Source of the DNA: Clonostachys chloroleuca
Lineage: Eukaryota; Ascomycota; Sordariomycetes; Hypocreales; Bionectriaceae
Length of the DNA: 64,000 nt
NCBI GenBank assembly: GCA_037952775.1
Contig: JBANAY010000003.1
Span: forward strand, 7,316,001 to 7,380,000
Reading direction: 5' to 3'
In this document: positions 34,343-49,189 of the stretch, in pieces
How positions within the stretch are numbered: the first letter of the stretch is position 1
Layout: every line of letters starts with the position of its first letter
Made by a program: the position numbers and the translations under genes
Notes under the pieces: generated by a model
What the model saw: the letters and a program-made list of their open reading frames with translations, nothing else
Told to the model about the DNA's origin: nothing
Databases searched by the model: none

Positions 34343-35443
34343 ATGGTCTTCACCATGCACTCCCACTCCGGGCAGTTCTGCCCGGGCCACGCCAAGGACC
34401 AGCTCGAGGACATCGTCAAGCATGCCATCTCCATCGGCTACACCACCATGGCCCTGACCGAGCACATGCCGCGCTACGAAGAGCAGGATCTCTACCCCGA
34501 AGAGGTCCGCCGCCCTGCCACGCTCCTCCTGCCCACCCGTCTGCCTGCCCAACCGATCCCCCGACTGACTCCAGGGCTGGTCCCCCTCCCGCAGAACAGG
34601 TCGACGATCCCAACGCCCTCGCCGTCCTCCCCCCGCGCCACGAGGCCTACCTCGTCGAGGCCCAGCGCCTCCAGGCCCTCTACGCCCCGCAGATCCACAT
34701 CCTCATCGGCTTCGAGGGCGAGTTCATCCGCCCGGCCTTCACCGCGTACGTCCAGAACCTGACCATCCCCGCCGTCATCGACTTCTTCATCGGCTCCGTC
34801 CACCACGTCCACAGCACTCCCATCGACTTCGACCATAAGTTCTACGCCGCCGCCGTCGCCGCCGCGTCCCCGCCGACCGAGGAGCAGCTGTACGAGGACT
34901 ACTACGACCTGCAGCACGAGATGCTCAGGTCGCTGCGGCCGCGCGTCGTGGGCCACTTCGACCTCATCCGCCTGATGAGCGAGCAGCCGGGGAGGGACGT
35001 CAGGAGCTGGCCGGGCGTCTGGGCCAAGATCGTGAGGAACCTGAAGCTGGCCAAGGAGGTTGGCGCGTGGTTGGAGTGTAACAGCTCCGCGCTGAGGAAG
35101 GGCCTGGACGAGCCGTACCCTTGCCGGGCGATTGCTGAGGTATGGCCACCTAGTTGACGCGCTTTCTATTCTATTTCCTGTCGTGATTGATAGGCTAATT
35201 CAAGTCATGCAGGAATGGATCAGGATAGGTGGGAAGTTCACCATGTCTGACGACAGCCACGGCATCGCGCAAGTAGCGACGAATTACTCCCGCGCGCTCG
35301 CGTACCTAAACAGCCTCGACGTCAAGGAGGTCTGGACGCTCCGCCGAGCGCCTCACCCCGGCACCAGCGGCGACGCAAAGAGCAAGTTGGAGAACGTCAG
35401 TGTTCCGCTCACTGCGTTCCAGCAAGCTTTCCCGTTCTCATAG
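34343..35443 (+). CDS. HIS2: Histidinol-phosphatase (PHP family)
   Basis: Three exons (34343-34504, 34600-35139, 35213-35443) give 310 residues, the usual family size. The protein removes phosphate from L-histidinol phosphate, the penultimate stage of histidine synthesis, in the cytosol. PHP metal ligands are visible in MHSHSGQFCPGHA, ALTEHMPRYEEQDLYPEE, ILIGFEGEFIRP, DFFIGSVHHVH, VVGHFDLIRLM, LECNSSALRKG and MSDDSHGIAQVATNY. I chose the ATG at 34343 because MVFTMHSHS matches the normal N-terminus; the frame upstream is open but not family-like. The gene is strongly GC-rich and uses mostly C-ending codons, unlike its neighbours upstream. It looks intact. Confidence 0.93.
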
Positions 35444-36283
35444 AAGAGTTAAATGGTATAGAATCGTGATAAAATACAATGAAGAAAGGAAAGAAAGGAG
35501 AGGAATAAACGCGGCGTACTGGCTTAGTGCTACTCTAAACTCTTCGAAACAGGTTGGTACTTCTTGCTCGCTGGCGATACACTTCCCTGGGATCGTAGAT
35601 TGTCACCTTTTGGTCAACAATTGCCCAACAAATCTCCAGGGGTAGAGGCGCCGCGTCAATGGCAATGGGCTTCCTACTGCCAATCAGTAACGGGTCACTG
35701 CGCTCCTTTCGCGAGCTACCTAATTGTAACTTGTTTAGTGATGCAGTATCCGAAGCAGCATCATACGATCTGCCTGGTGGCAATGCAAACGGTACTCCAT
35801 AGCACAAGAGTGATTGGAACCCAATAAAACCCCATCTATTACATTGAACCGCGAACGAAAAACTAGTTATTTGGCACCTGTGAAAAATACATCTCAAAGG
35901 CAAAAAACAAAGACAAGATCGAACGAGAACAATTGCGCAGCTGTACGACAAAATCAAACACGACAAGCGCCCCCAGGTAAAACGGAAAGGGTATCACGCG
36001 AGCAGAGCGAGCTTGGCCGCACTCGAAGGACGAATGAGAAGCAAATCCATAAACTCCTTCCAACAAACCCTCAGCGCCCAAAGAAAAAAAGAAAAAGAAT
36101 GCAAAATAGCCCCAGCAACTCAGTTATGAGGGGGAAGAACAGACAGTGACGACGAAAATAATAAATCAGAAACCCCCTCGTTTCTAAGGTATAGCTCCGT
36201 AATCCATCATGGACAGTTGGCAGAAAGCATACCATGAAGTCTCTCGGTTGGTTGGGGTCGGGGAGAGATCGTCAAGAAGCCGA
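35444..36283. other. Intergenic between convergent genes
   Basis: About 0.84 kb with no gene seen. It probably contains the 3' UTRs of HIS2 and the deacetylase. Confidence 0.5.
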
Positions 36284-39729
<3,446 letters not shown>

Positions 39730-40697
39730 GATGCGGACGTCGCAGCGAAGGTCATGAGAAAGGAGAGAAGTGCTCGACAAAAAGAAAGAGCAGCAAACTC
39801 TTCCAAGGCAATGATGCCTCCTTCAAAATATCTCTCTCTTCAATGCACCTACTTGGGAAGTGGCGAGAGAGTAATAGCAGGTTTGTTGTTGTGGTTGGTT
39901 AGATGGAGAGGCACCACAGATGACGGCGCTATGCACAATGACCGTGTCACTGGGGAGGTTTGTTTGGTTTTGGGCGAAAGAAAACATCCCCCACCATCGC
40001 TCTTTTTTTAGTGGGTTTGGCTGGTAACGGTCGCGTCACAGTGGGTGAGATGTGCTTTGGGCGTGACGCGAAACGGCACGTGCCTCCATTCTACTGCTTC
40101 ATGCATACACTCCGAACGGGAGCTATTTGGTTGAGAAATGTACATGTAATGATACTAGTGGCTAATGGCTAGTATTCGAAAGACAAATATCGCCAATGAC
40201 GCAGCCTTGCCCTTCAATCCCTCGCTGTTTCATCGCCAGGCATCTTAGCCATTCACCTTGTCTCCGTTTTTAGTGGGAGCGTCTTAGACGTCACTGCATG
40301 GCCTTTAACGTTAGGTAGTGCCCAAAACAGGGCCATTCTGTAGCGATAGCTGACTCAGCGAGATGGCCCCAGCAAATTGACCTATCCCAATTCGGCTCGT
40401 TGTGGGGGTGTTATTTTTCAGACTCTGGAGAGCTTCAACAAACGAGCATCAGTACCAGCACACCCACCTTGTACGGCAGCCAGACCTCTTGCGCCTCGCC
40501 ACTCCGCCCGGCTCCACGATCAATCTGGTTTCTAACAAACAGAAGTGGTGCGCGACCTCTTCCTGGCGGCCTAGGATACAGATTAGGGCCTCCAAGCCCC
40601 CTCGCGGACGCTAACCAGCCTCACGCGGCTTCGCGCATTGCCAGAGGGACACAGTTGTCGCGGGATCTCCATTGCAGGCATCAGTACTCCTGTCGCA
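39730..40697. promoter_or_regulatory. Bidirectional promoter region of HOS3 and the PWI splicing factor
   Basis: This 0.97-kb segment separates two divergent housekeeping genes. It contains CGCGAAA at 40068-40074 (Swi4/6 cell-cycle-box-like) and GACGTCAC at about 40288-40295 (CRE-like). Both are short and could occur by chance. Confidence 0.4.
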
Positions 40698-43177
40698 ATG
40701 TCCTACAATCAATACGGCCGTAGTGAGTAACCCCGCGATGGACCTTTGTTATTTGATCATGTTGGTTACTGACTCCTCGCAGGCCATCAGTATGGCGCGC
40801 CACCCGGCTACGGTGGCTATCCAGGCGGCAATGCGCCTCCTGGTATGGGAGGAGTTCCTGGTCCAGGTTCGCAACCCCTTCATCCCCTTCTGAGTTATCT
40901 TGTTCTTGTGAGAGTCCTAACCGTTCTATAGGAGGGCCACCTCCTGGCATGTCTCCCGCCCCAGGCATGTCCCACCCTCCCGGGATGGCTCCCCCTCCGG
41001 GACTCCATCAGTATAACGCACCCCAAACTAATCGACCAAGTGGCCTACCTCCCAACTTCCAAGCGCCCCCGAACATGCCGAATATCAACTTCAACGCGCC
41101 CGTGATTCGCCTCGGGACGGCTGGGCAAGGCAAGATGAACACGCCGACGCAGGAACCCGATAGGCCATCGCATGGTGGTTCTGGGCGTCCTGGATTGGGG
41201 ATGGAGAGAGGCGGCCAAGACCAGGGCAGGCAGGCTAAAGAGACACCTCAGGTTCTTATCCCCCCCACGAGCGAGGAGAAACTACGCACAATCTTTCTAC
41301 ATCAATTACCTGAGAGTCTTAGCGTCGGGGGCGGTGTCGAGAAGGTACTTGGTGCTCTCGGTAAGCTGAGGCGCTGGGATCCCTTCCCAAGTGTATTGGA
41401 CAGCTCGAAGCCTTCTACTTTCGGATTCGCCTTGTTCGAGGATGCCCAATCACTGTCGACAGCAATCAAGCTACTCCACGATGAAACCGTCTACGTACCT
41501 GCCAAGCGGCAATCATCGACATCTACCGAAACTCCAGAAGACGACACCTACGAAGAATTTGAAAAGGTCAAGGTGGAGGTTGCGGTCGACCCAAGCACGA
41601 GTAAATACATTGAGTCATGGGAGGAAGAGAACACTAATGGCGAAGAAAGGGAACAGCGCCTGGCAGCTGCTCGTAGCGCTCTGAAGACTGTCGTCAAGGA
41701 GCTCTTCTACCCTCCAGCTGGGACTAGCGTTGATGCTGAGGGTGATGTGGCTATGAAGAACCAGGAGAATGGGGAAAACGTCGAGATTGTCAACATCAAC
41801 ATCGCCCAGGATGACGAGTTGGCAGACATTCCTGCGGAGATGCGCGAGGTTGTCGCTCAAGAAATCGCGGCTTTCCGAGAGCGAAGCATACAGCGGGATA
41901 TGGAGAGACTGAAGAAGGAGGAGGAGATGGAGGAACTGGAACGGCAGCGAAGCGGTGCTGGCACACGACCATCCCGTCTGGCATCACCGCCTGTCGGGGC
42001 AGGGGCCAACTCTATGCCTTTGGGCCCCAGGGGTGTCCCTAATGCCCCTCTTGGTCCAAAGGGCCAAAACAGCAATGGCCGGGTCGCGTTTGTCAACGGC
42101 GGAATCAGCAACACCGAGTACAGCGTGAACCAGGACGACGAGGATACAGATGCTGACGACGAAGAGCTTTACCGCCGACATCAATCCAAGCAGAAAGCCG
42201 AGGCCGACAAATCCTATCTTGAGGCGGAACGAAAATGGGCTAATCGCGAACGATCGAGACAGGCAGCACTGGAGCGTGAACAGGCCCGAGAGAAGCAGGA
42301 GGCCGAGTCACTGGAGCGCCGAAAGGAAGAACAGCTTGAGCGCGAAAAGTCGTGGGATGATGAGCGGGAGTCAAGCCGCAAGTCGCACCCATACTACCGG
42401 GACCACGCAAACTGGGTCAGGAAACGAGTCATGGATCGTGGCGACGAGGAGTCTCGAGACGAGAGCGACCGTCGCGCAGAACAGGACGAGAAGAGACGCG
42501 AACAGGCCAATGCAGATCGGGCCAGGGGTATGGCAGACTCCTTCCTCGAGCAGCAAGCCCAGGAGCTGGAGCAGCAGCAGCAGACAGAGTCTGCACCCCA
42601 GCCATTCAAGCTTTCTTTGGGAGCAGCTGCTCAGAAGGCCCAGGCTTCGCGTGGAGGAGCTCAGCGACGAACAATCGCTGAGGTTGAGGGTCTCCTGGAT
42701 GATGAGGAGGCCGACACGTCCACCAAACGACAGCTTATCCCGATCCAGTTTGAGCCCACGTCCGGCTCAGCGGGTATGACGGACGAGGAGATCTCGCAGG
42801 CAGTGCGTTCCCTTGCCCAGGAGATCCCGTCAGATAAAGAGGGCCTGTGGAGCTGGGAGGTCAAGTGGGACTTTATGGACGACAGCGTGATCCGGAGCAA
42901 GCTGCGGCCGTTTGTGGAGAAGAAGATTGTCGAGTATCTCGGTGTGCAGGAGGAGATGCTGGTGGAGACGGTCGAGGACCACCTCCGCAATCATGGAACC
43001 GCGGCAGCTCTTGCTGATGAGCTTGAAGGGGTACGTTCTCTTGCCATCTACATTTTATGGATTTTCTACTAACTTCTTTTCTAGGCTTTGGACGAAGAAG
43101 CCGAGGACTTGGTGAAGAAGCTTTGGCGCATGGTGATTTTCTTCACGGAGTCAGAGAAACGAGGTCTGCCTGCATAG
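40698..43177 (+). CDS. RBM25/Snu71-like PWI-domain splicing factor
   Basis: Four exons (40698-40722, 40783-40866, 40932-43030, 43085-43177) give about 766 residues. The N-terminus is Gly/Pro/Met-rich (GYGGYPGGNAPPGMGG). An RRM-like region follows (EKLRTIFLHQLPESLSVGG, TFGFALFEDAQSLSTAIKLL). A long Arg/Glu/Lys charged coiled region comes next (EREQAREKQEAESLERRKEE). A C-terminal PWI domain ends the protein (LWSWEVKWDFMDDSVIRSKL, RPFVEKKIVEYLGVQEEM, ALDEEAEDLVKKLWRMVIF). This order matches RBM25, and Snu71 of the yeast U1 snRNP, so it should act in 5' splice-site choice in the nucleus. The start is fixed by a 25-nt first exon (MSYNQYGR) with a GTGAGT donor. Intact. Confidence 0.92.
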
Positions 43178-44201
43178 GTAGACCGTTATAGAAGAGAAGA
43201 GGTGCAGGACAGTGTGAAGCAGATTGCAGTGTATTAGCCATTCTATTTGGATTGGAGAGGGGGAGCGCAAGGCCCGACCTGGTCGGATTATGTGTAGTAA
43301 TATTCTTGTCAGTATATACAGTCAAGGCGGCGTTGCAGGCTGAGGAAGTCCTCTTTGGTGCGTTTGAGAAAAGTACATGGGTTGAAGGGTCGAGGGGATG
43401 TCGGCGGTGAAGTCATCTTTATTCCGGTATTCGCCAATGTAAGCTCATGATTCTTCTTACCTACTTCTCTAATCGATCTTTATAAGCTCTCTGCTCTCCC
43501 ACATTCCGAAGTCAGATCCGATGTCTGGAGCAGGGTAGCACTCGTGATAGTATGAGGGGCTCGAGTCGGTGTGTTGCATCTGTAATGCTACACTAAGCCG
43601 GCCAGCCAAACACTCCCTAACCTAATCAAGCGAACGGAGAAGAAATTTCGTGTTGCAATCACGACGGACATGGTAAAGAAATGGCTGGGCTCGGGAACAA
43701 GGTGCTGACAGGCCTGCACTAAGATCGCATCGAGTATGGCCGGCTTCATTCCACATGCTGTGGCTCTCTCTAACACTTTATGTAAGCTTGGTAATTCAGC
43801 TGTCAGCCGCTAACTGATTCCTCTATCCCATTAGACAAGCACATCCACTGCACTAATGAGAGAGCTTCGGGCCAGGCCTCCGGGAGGGGACACGATGCTT
43901 TGGCTCTGGCCCGCCCTCTTCGCTCCTCCGCCATTATTTCCCTCTCCTGCCCCTCGGAGGAAATTTCTTTTAGATTGAATTTATGGTTTGTCAAGCTTAA
44001 AGTGAAGATTAATAAGAGAGGGGACCGTTGCGTCAGAGGCCCCATAGTCATATATATATTCATATATGCAGACACACTTGGCTGTTGCTGCTTCTCCCTC
44101 CTTGGCACTCCATCCACCACATCTGATCTTAAGAGCCAAGAGATCGGATCCCCAGATATTTCCTTGGCTTACACTCATCGCCTGTGCCAAGGGCCGCCAA
44201 G
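43178..44201. other. Intergenic, nothing recognised
   Basis: About 1 kb between two same-strand genes. It includes a TATA-rich stretch (ATATATATATTC) near 44050-44062 that may serve the LtrA gene. Confidence 0.5.
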
Positions 44202-45750
44202 ATGAACTGCAACGAGCTCCAAGAGGCCAACGCGGCCAGCTGCTATCTGATCAAACAGCCGCGGCCCCTGCAATGGTTCTACAAGGGGCGTCTGGTGAAA
44301 GAATCTGGCGAGCGGCAGGCTGGTCGCTTCGAGCTGTTCCTCGATCTTCTCTGTACGTGCTTTCTGCTCATAATTTCATGTTTACAACCTCGCTCCCTCC
44401 ACGATGGACTGCATCTCAGGTGTGCCATTTCGATGGGGGACAGAACCACACAAAACAGCGAGCAAAGATGGTGAAAAAAGTGGCTCGCCCGATGGGTGAT
44501 TGATGATTAAGAGGGAGAACTAAACTACAGAATCTATACTGACCCTCACAGACGTCGCCATCGTCGCGAGCTTCAGCGATGAGCTGGCAGAGCACCCCGA
44601 CGGCATCCATCTGGCCAAGTACCTCCTCATCTTCACGCCGGCATGGCACATCTGGGCCGACCTACGCGAGATCATGAACTCGTACTACACCGACGACCTG
44701 CTGCAGCGCCTTGTCATCCTCTGGGTCATGGCCCTGCTCGTGCTCTACGCCAACAACGCCTACCTGGCCGACCACGACATCGTCGCCATGCGCACTACAG
44801 CCGCCGCCTACATCCTCGCCCGCTTCACCACCCTCTCCGTCTTCCTCGTCACCTCCTTCGCCGCGTACCAGCACCGCGTCCAGGCGCGCATCATGGCCGC
44901 CTGCATGTTCGTCGGCCTCCTCATCATGATCCCCCTCTTCTTTGAGTCCGTCAGCATCCAGGCCAAGGTCGCCGTCGTCGCCATCGCCATCTTCTACCAG
45001 GAGCTCACGTGGGGGCTCACCCTCTCCCCTTGGATCAAGCGCAAGCTCAACCTCGCCTACAGCACCGCCGTCGACATCGCCCACGAGGTCGACCGCATGG
45101 CCGCCTTCTTCATCATCATCCTCGGCGAGTTCGTCTACAGCATCATCGTCGGCCACAAGACGGGCGTCGGGCTCACCGCCGGCTACGCGAAGGCCGTCTG
45201 CACCCTCGTCGTCGCCTTCAGCCTCAACTGGCTCTACGCCAGCGGCGACGGCAGCGTCCAGGCCACCCACCCCATTCGCCGCTCCGCCTGGACCGCCTTC
45301 GGCTTCTTCCTGCTGCACCTGCCCCTGTCGGCGTCCTTCCTTATCGGGGGCCACATCGCCGCCGTCAGCGCGGGCGAGGAGCACCTCGAGGAGGGCCAGC
45401 GCTGGCTGCTCGGCGGCGGGCTGGGCGTCGGCATGTTCTGCCTGTGGGTGTACGGGATGCTGTACCGCGTCGACGAGGAAGAGAGGCTGGTCCTGCCCAA
45501 GTGGCTGCGCATCATCATGCGGCTCGTGGCGGCCGTCGTCCTCATCGTGCTGCCCCAGACGCACGACCACCTGGATGCCGAGGGGCTCATGTTCGTCGTC
45601 ATGGGCATCTTCGCGTTCGTGCTGGTCTGGGAGACGATTGGCGGGCTGGCGCAGTCGTCTGCTGTGTTTGAGCCGTGGACGAAGCGCCACCCGCCTGCGG
45701 AGGAGGTGGACGAGGAGGACTTGGGGCCTGCTTCTGACGCTGCTTGCTGA
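44202..45750 (+). CDS. LtrA-family (low temperature requirement A) multi-spanning membrane protein
   Basis: Two exons (44202-44352 and 44552-45750) give 449 residues. The start is MNCNELQEANAASC. The join inside FELFLDLLYVAIVASFSDEL restores the LtrA signature, followed by FTPAWHIWADLREIMNSYY. About ten hydrophobic helices follow, e.g. LVILWVMALLVLYANNAYLA, FFIIILGEFVYSIIVG and LLGGGLGVGMFCLWVYGML. The conserved EVDRMAAFFIIILGE block is present. The C-terminus is acidic. The family is shared by bacteria and fungi; its biochemical activity is unknown. The second exon is extremely rich in C-ending codons, so long but false frames appear on the other strand. Intact. Confidence 0.9.
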
Positions 45751-45989
45751 GCCTGCTCATCGAGTTGAATAGCGCGATTTGGGTATCCAGAGAAAGAAAC
45801 ATGTGGATTGAAAAAATGGTGCAAAAGATGATAAAATACAACATCCTCTGGTTAGTACGTTGGAATAACTGCTGCGAGGACACATCCAGACAGTGTGGTG
45901 TTTCCAAGCTTGGTCGCCGAGGAGAGAATAATACGTTGAAAATAATTGTATTTCTGGATTAACATTAAGGGAAAAGTAATAATGAGTGA

Positions 45990-47425
45990 TCATGATAAGA
46001 CGAGGACTGTCGCCATCGCCAACAGTGATAATTGAAACGCCCAGTTCATCCCAACCGACGGAATGCCCAGGTCTACCGGCTGAGGCGACTCGACAGATAT
46101 GGGAATACACCTGCGGTTCGCCGGCAGGCTCCCATGGGGCATGGCATCGAAAATGTAGCAGCGGAGGCTATTGGAGTTGTCCCTGATGTCGAAGGTATCT
46201 GTGACCTGGACGTTGTCGGTGACGAACTTTTCAAAGAAGGCGGTAGTGATGTTGCCGTAGATGGTCAAAGCCTTCATCTTCCTTGGCCAGTACCACGTAA
46301 TCTTGCTGTCGGCGGTGTTGACCTGGTCGAGGACCAGGTTGGGCGAGTCTTTGATGGTGAAGCTTGCGCCTAGCCAGTTAGTGGCCTCGGTCGGCAGCTG
46401 GATGCTCTCGAGATGCTTGGATGCCTGGATGTCCAGGTTGGTGAGGGATGTGAATGGGAGGTTCAGGCTCTCGAAGTCGTTACCACCCTTGATCGTCACC
46501 GATTTAACGGTGAGATTGGTATTCAGATCGCGTCTGTGGAGAGATTTGACCCCGGTGCGAACCGTGAAGTTGGAGATCTCGACGCTCGTCTTCTCTAGCG
46601 CTCCAAGTGTGATGGCCATATTTATACCGCCGACGTCAAGAGTGTCAATCTTGTTCCAGCCAATGTTCAACTGCCGCACAAATGGAATATTCTTGATGTT
46701 CAGTGTGAGGTTGTATGCTGGGTCGGTCTTGGCCACGGCGGCTTCAAGAGGATATGCGAGGATGCCGTCCAGGTTGGAGACCTTGCCCACATCTCCGACG
46801 TTAATCCACCCGCCATTTGCGTAGTTCTTGGTAAATCCCTTGAGCCGCGTGAGGTCGAAGTCTTCTAGCACAGGCGTGGTGATGCTCAGAGCGCCGACGT
46901 ATTCCAGCTTGGTGACATTGAGCGACGTCAAGCTCACCGTGTAGTTGAGCCGGAAGACCTGGCCCACACTCGTGAGCTCCGGGAAGTCCAGCGACTTGAG
47001 TCCATTGGCGTAATTGACGAGAACCTGGCCGCCGATTGTCTGTAGTTTGGGCATTGAGATGTTGAAGCTGGGCGCCTTGGGGCACGCTGCAAGGTCCGTC
47101 TCGGAGGTGCTGTACTTGCACGGACTGAATTCGACGCCGCCCTTGATCGATGTGACATTGTCCAGGCTGACCGTGGTGTTGAGATTCTTCGAGAAGATCA
47201 GCGATCCTCCAATTGTTGAGCATGAGCTGGCGAGTTTGGCATCGTCTGCGCCCGAAACGGTCACATTCGCGCTGCAGTCGATCGTCTTGTTCTTGCTCTG
47301 GGCATCGTTCTTGGGTTTAGAATCGGCTTCAAGGTATTAGCCCAGTTCCCTGCTCAATAAAGGTGCTGATACTCACCATAGGCAGAAGCTGCCAACAGCC
47401 CCCCTAATACCAATGACAAACGCAT
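45990..47425 (-). CDS. ECM33/SPS2-like GPI-anchored cell-wall protein
   Basis: Two exons (47425-47377 and 47326-45990, 50-nt intron) give 461 residues. A signal peptide (MRLSLVLGGLLAASAYA) is cleaved near ADSKPKND. The body consists of leucine-rich-like receptor-L repeats typical of ECM33: SCSTIGGSLIFSKNLNTTV, MPKLQTIGGQVLVNYANGLK, FPELTSVGQVFRLNYTVSL and VTKLEYVGALSITTPVLEDF. Many NxT/S glycosylation sites are present. The C-terminus is hydrophobic (FQLSLLAMATVLVLS), as needed for a GPI signal. The protein should sit on the plasma membrane or wall and support wall integrity. Intact. Confidence 0.92.
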
Positions 47426-49130
47426 GTTGTTTCTAACGAGCGACCAAAGACAATGATTGATCAACAAAAGTGACAACACCAAAGTACTTTGGAGTAGCTG
47501 GGCTAGACCGCGCGAGCGAGAGGGGATTGGTTATACATAAGGGGAAGTCCACACCTGCATGCATTTAGTTAACCCTGCCGACAACCGAACGTTGTCCCTG
47601 GATCTGCTTCCCAACAGCTCACTCCCTCGGATTTATCGAAAAGGGTAACCTTGATCAAATTATCCAGGCTTGAATCAGAACAGGGCGACGATGGTGGGGA
47701 TGGAGCGGATCCAAACCTCATGGGCAGGCTGCTGTGGCCTCGCGTGAACGACCGACAAGCTTGCTTCACAGAGCCTAGTTTGGCCTGAGGGTTGGATTGA
47801 CATTGCTGGTATCTAGCGGGAAGGAGTCGAGCATTTCCCCCACCAATCCAAGAGCAAACTTGCTCTCGGTAACACGGACTGGGATCAAGATCCCATCACA
47901 GCCTCGCGAAGCTGTGTGTAGTGCTCGGTACGACGCCATAATATCGGTGCTTGGCGATAGAGACGCATGCAGGGATGCAGCAGACTTGTTGCGAGCTTGA
48001 CTGAAGATGGGAATTGGCACGAAATTTCAACGAGTGGTGTGACAAGCAATGGGGACTTGAGGCAGTTCTTTGGGACGCCACCTGTTTCTTCTTTCTTACT
48101 CTCGACGCCGTCAGAGGGCCCAGCATGCAGCTAAAGGCAGCCTGCAGCTAATGGGCCCTCAGACGAGACGATGGGCTGAACCAAGAAAGGGCGAGGGCGC
48201 TGAAAACAGCCTCGTTCGCCAGGAGCCAGCTCCATCTCCATCACCACCACTGCCCATCCATCCATCCATATCACCAGGTGCGTAAACTGAGCAATGAGAA
48301 GAACAGCTTCATACTTAAGTCAGTCGATCCAATCCACTGGCACGGCTCCACCTACGCCCAGAGTGCAACGGCTATTTACTTTCACGGCATCCTAGTGGCC
48401 AGCTGGGCTGGAAGAGGGGCATTCTGATGCAATCCAAGCCTGGTTTGAAACGCCAAGCGGTGCCTTTTCTTTGGTGTGGTTTACGTCTAACACACAAGGG
48501 CCAGATAGCGGCTCCCACGATGCAGGGGGGCCCAGATTCTGCGTTCTCCCTTGGCAAATCTCTCCTTCTCAAAAGGTCATGTTAGTTGTCAAATCACCGA
48601 ATGCTCCAGGTTCATGCGGAGAAGGAAGCCGTCATCTCCATAATGCGTGATAAAGTGGCTCAATTAGGATATGTTCTATTACTTGAGGCATGGCCGACAT
48701 ACCAACACGTTCACTTCATACCTACTCGATGCTACAGCAGTGCACTCAGAACCCATCCGGGTCAATCTTGCGATAGAGTCAGCACTATGTGAGGAGGAGA
48801 GATCTCCCGAGAGCCAGGGACTAAGCCCCTGCTACGATCACGAAAGAGGTAATTAAGAAGCTCTCCCTTTGCGACATTACAATGTAGGATTTTGGCAATA
48901 TCTGGGCCTCTTATATTATTGACATTTGACGACTAATATCTCTGTCTCATTGTCGAGCTGCATGTTGCCCGTGTCCCGCAAAAGCCATGAGGAGACGCTT
49001 CACAGTTGTTTCCACTGAGAGTAAGAAATATGACGGCAGCAAAGTACAGTCATACTAAGTAACCGATCTGGTGGTAAGCCCGTCGGCACTGGCTTGCTAA
49101 ATCGTAGACTCAGCTGAGGCGTGTGCAAGG
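47426..49130. other. Gene-poor flank of the transposon block
   Basis: About 1.7 kb upstream of the ECM33-like gene. A short CATC microsatellite lies near 48250-48268. No coding frame convinced me. Confidence 0.5.
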
Positions 49131-49172
49131 TAGGGGGGTATATAGTAAAAAACACTACAATATTGCTATTTC
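49131..49172 (+). repeat. Left terminal inverted repeat
   Basis: A 42-bp repeat pairing with the complement of 53811-53852. Five differences exist. Where the right copy has G or C, this copy has A or T, always turning CpA or TpG into TpA. Confidence 0.85.
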
Positions 49173-49189
49173 ACTCCATACTATGAATT

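Noticed and set aside
44662..45690. 342-codon open frame on the minus strand
   Set aside because: It is the mirror of the C-ending codons in the LtrA gene; its translation is a Asp/Gly/His-rich low-complexity string, while the plus strand has a clear membrane family match.
44942..45772. 276-codon plus-strand frame rich in Ser/Pro/Arg
   Set aside because: Shifted reading of the same GC-rich LtrA exon, with no family features.
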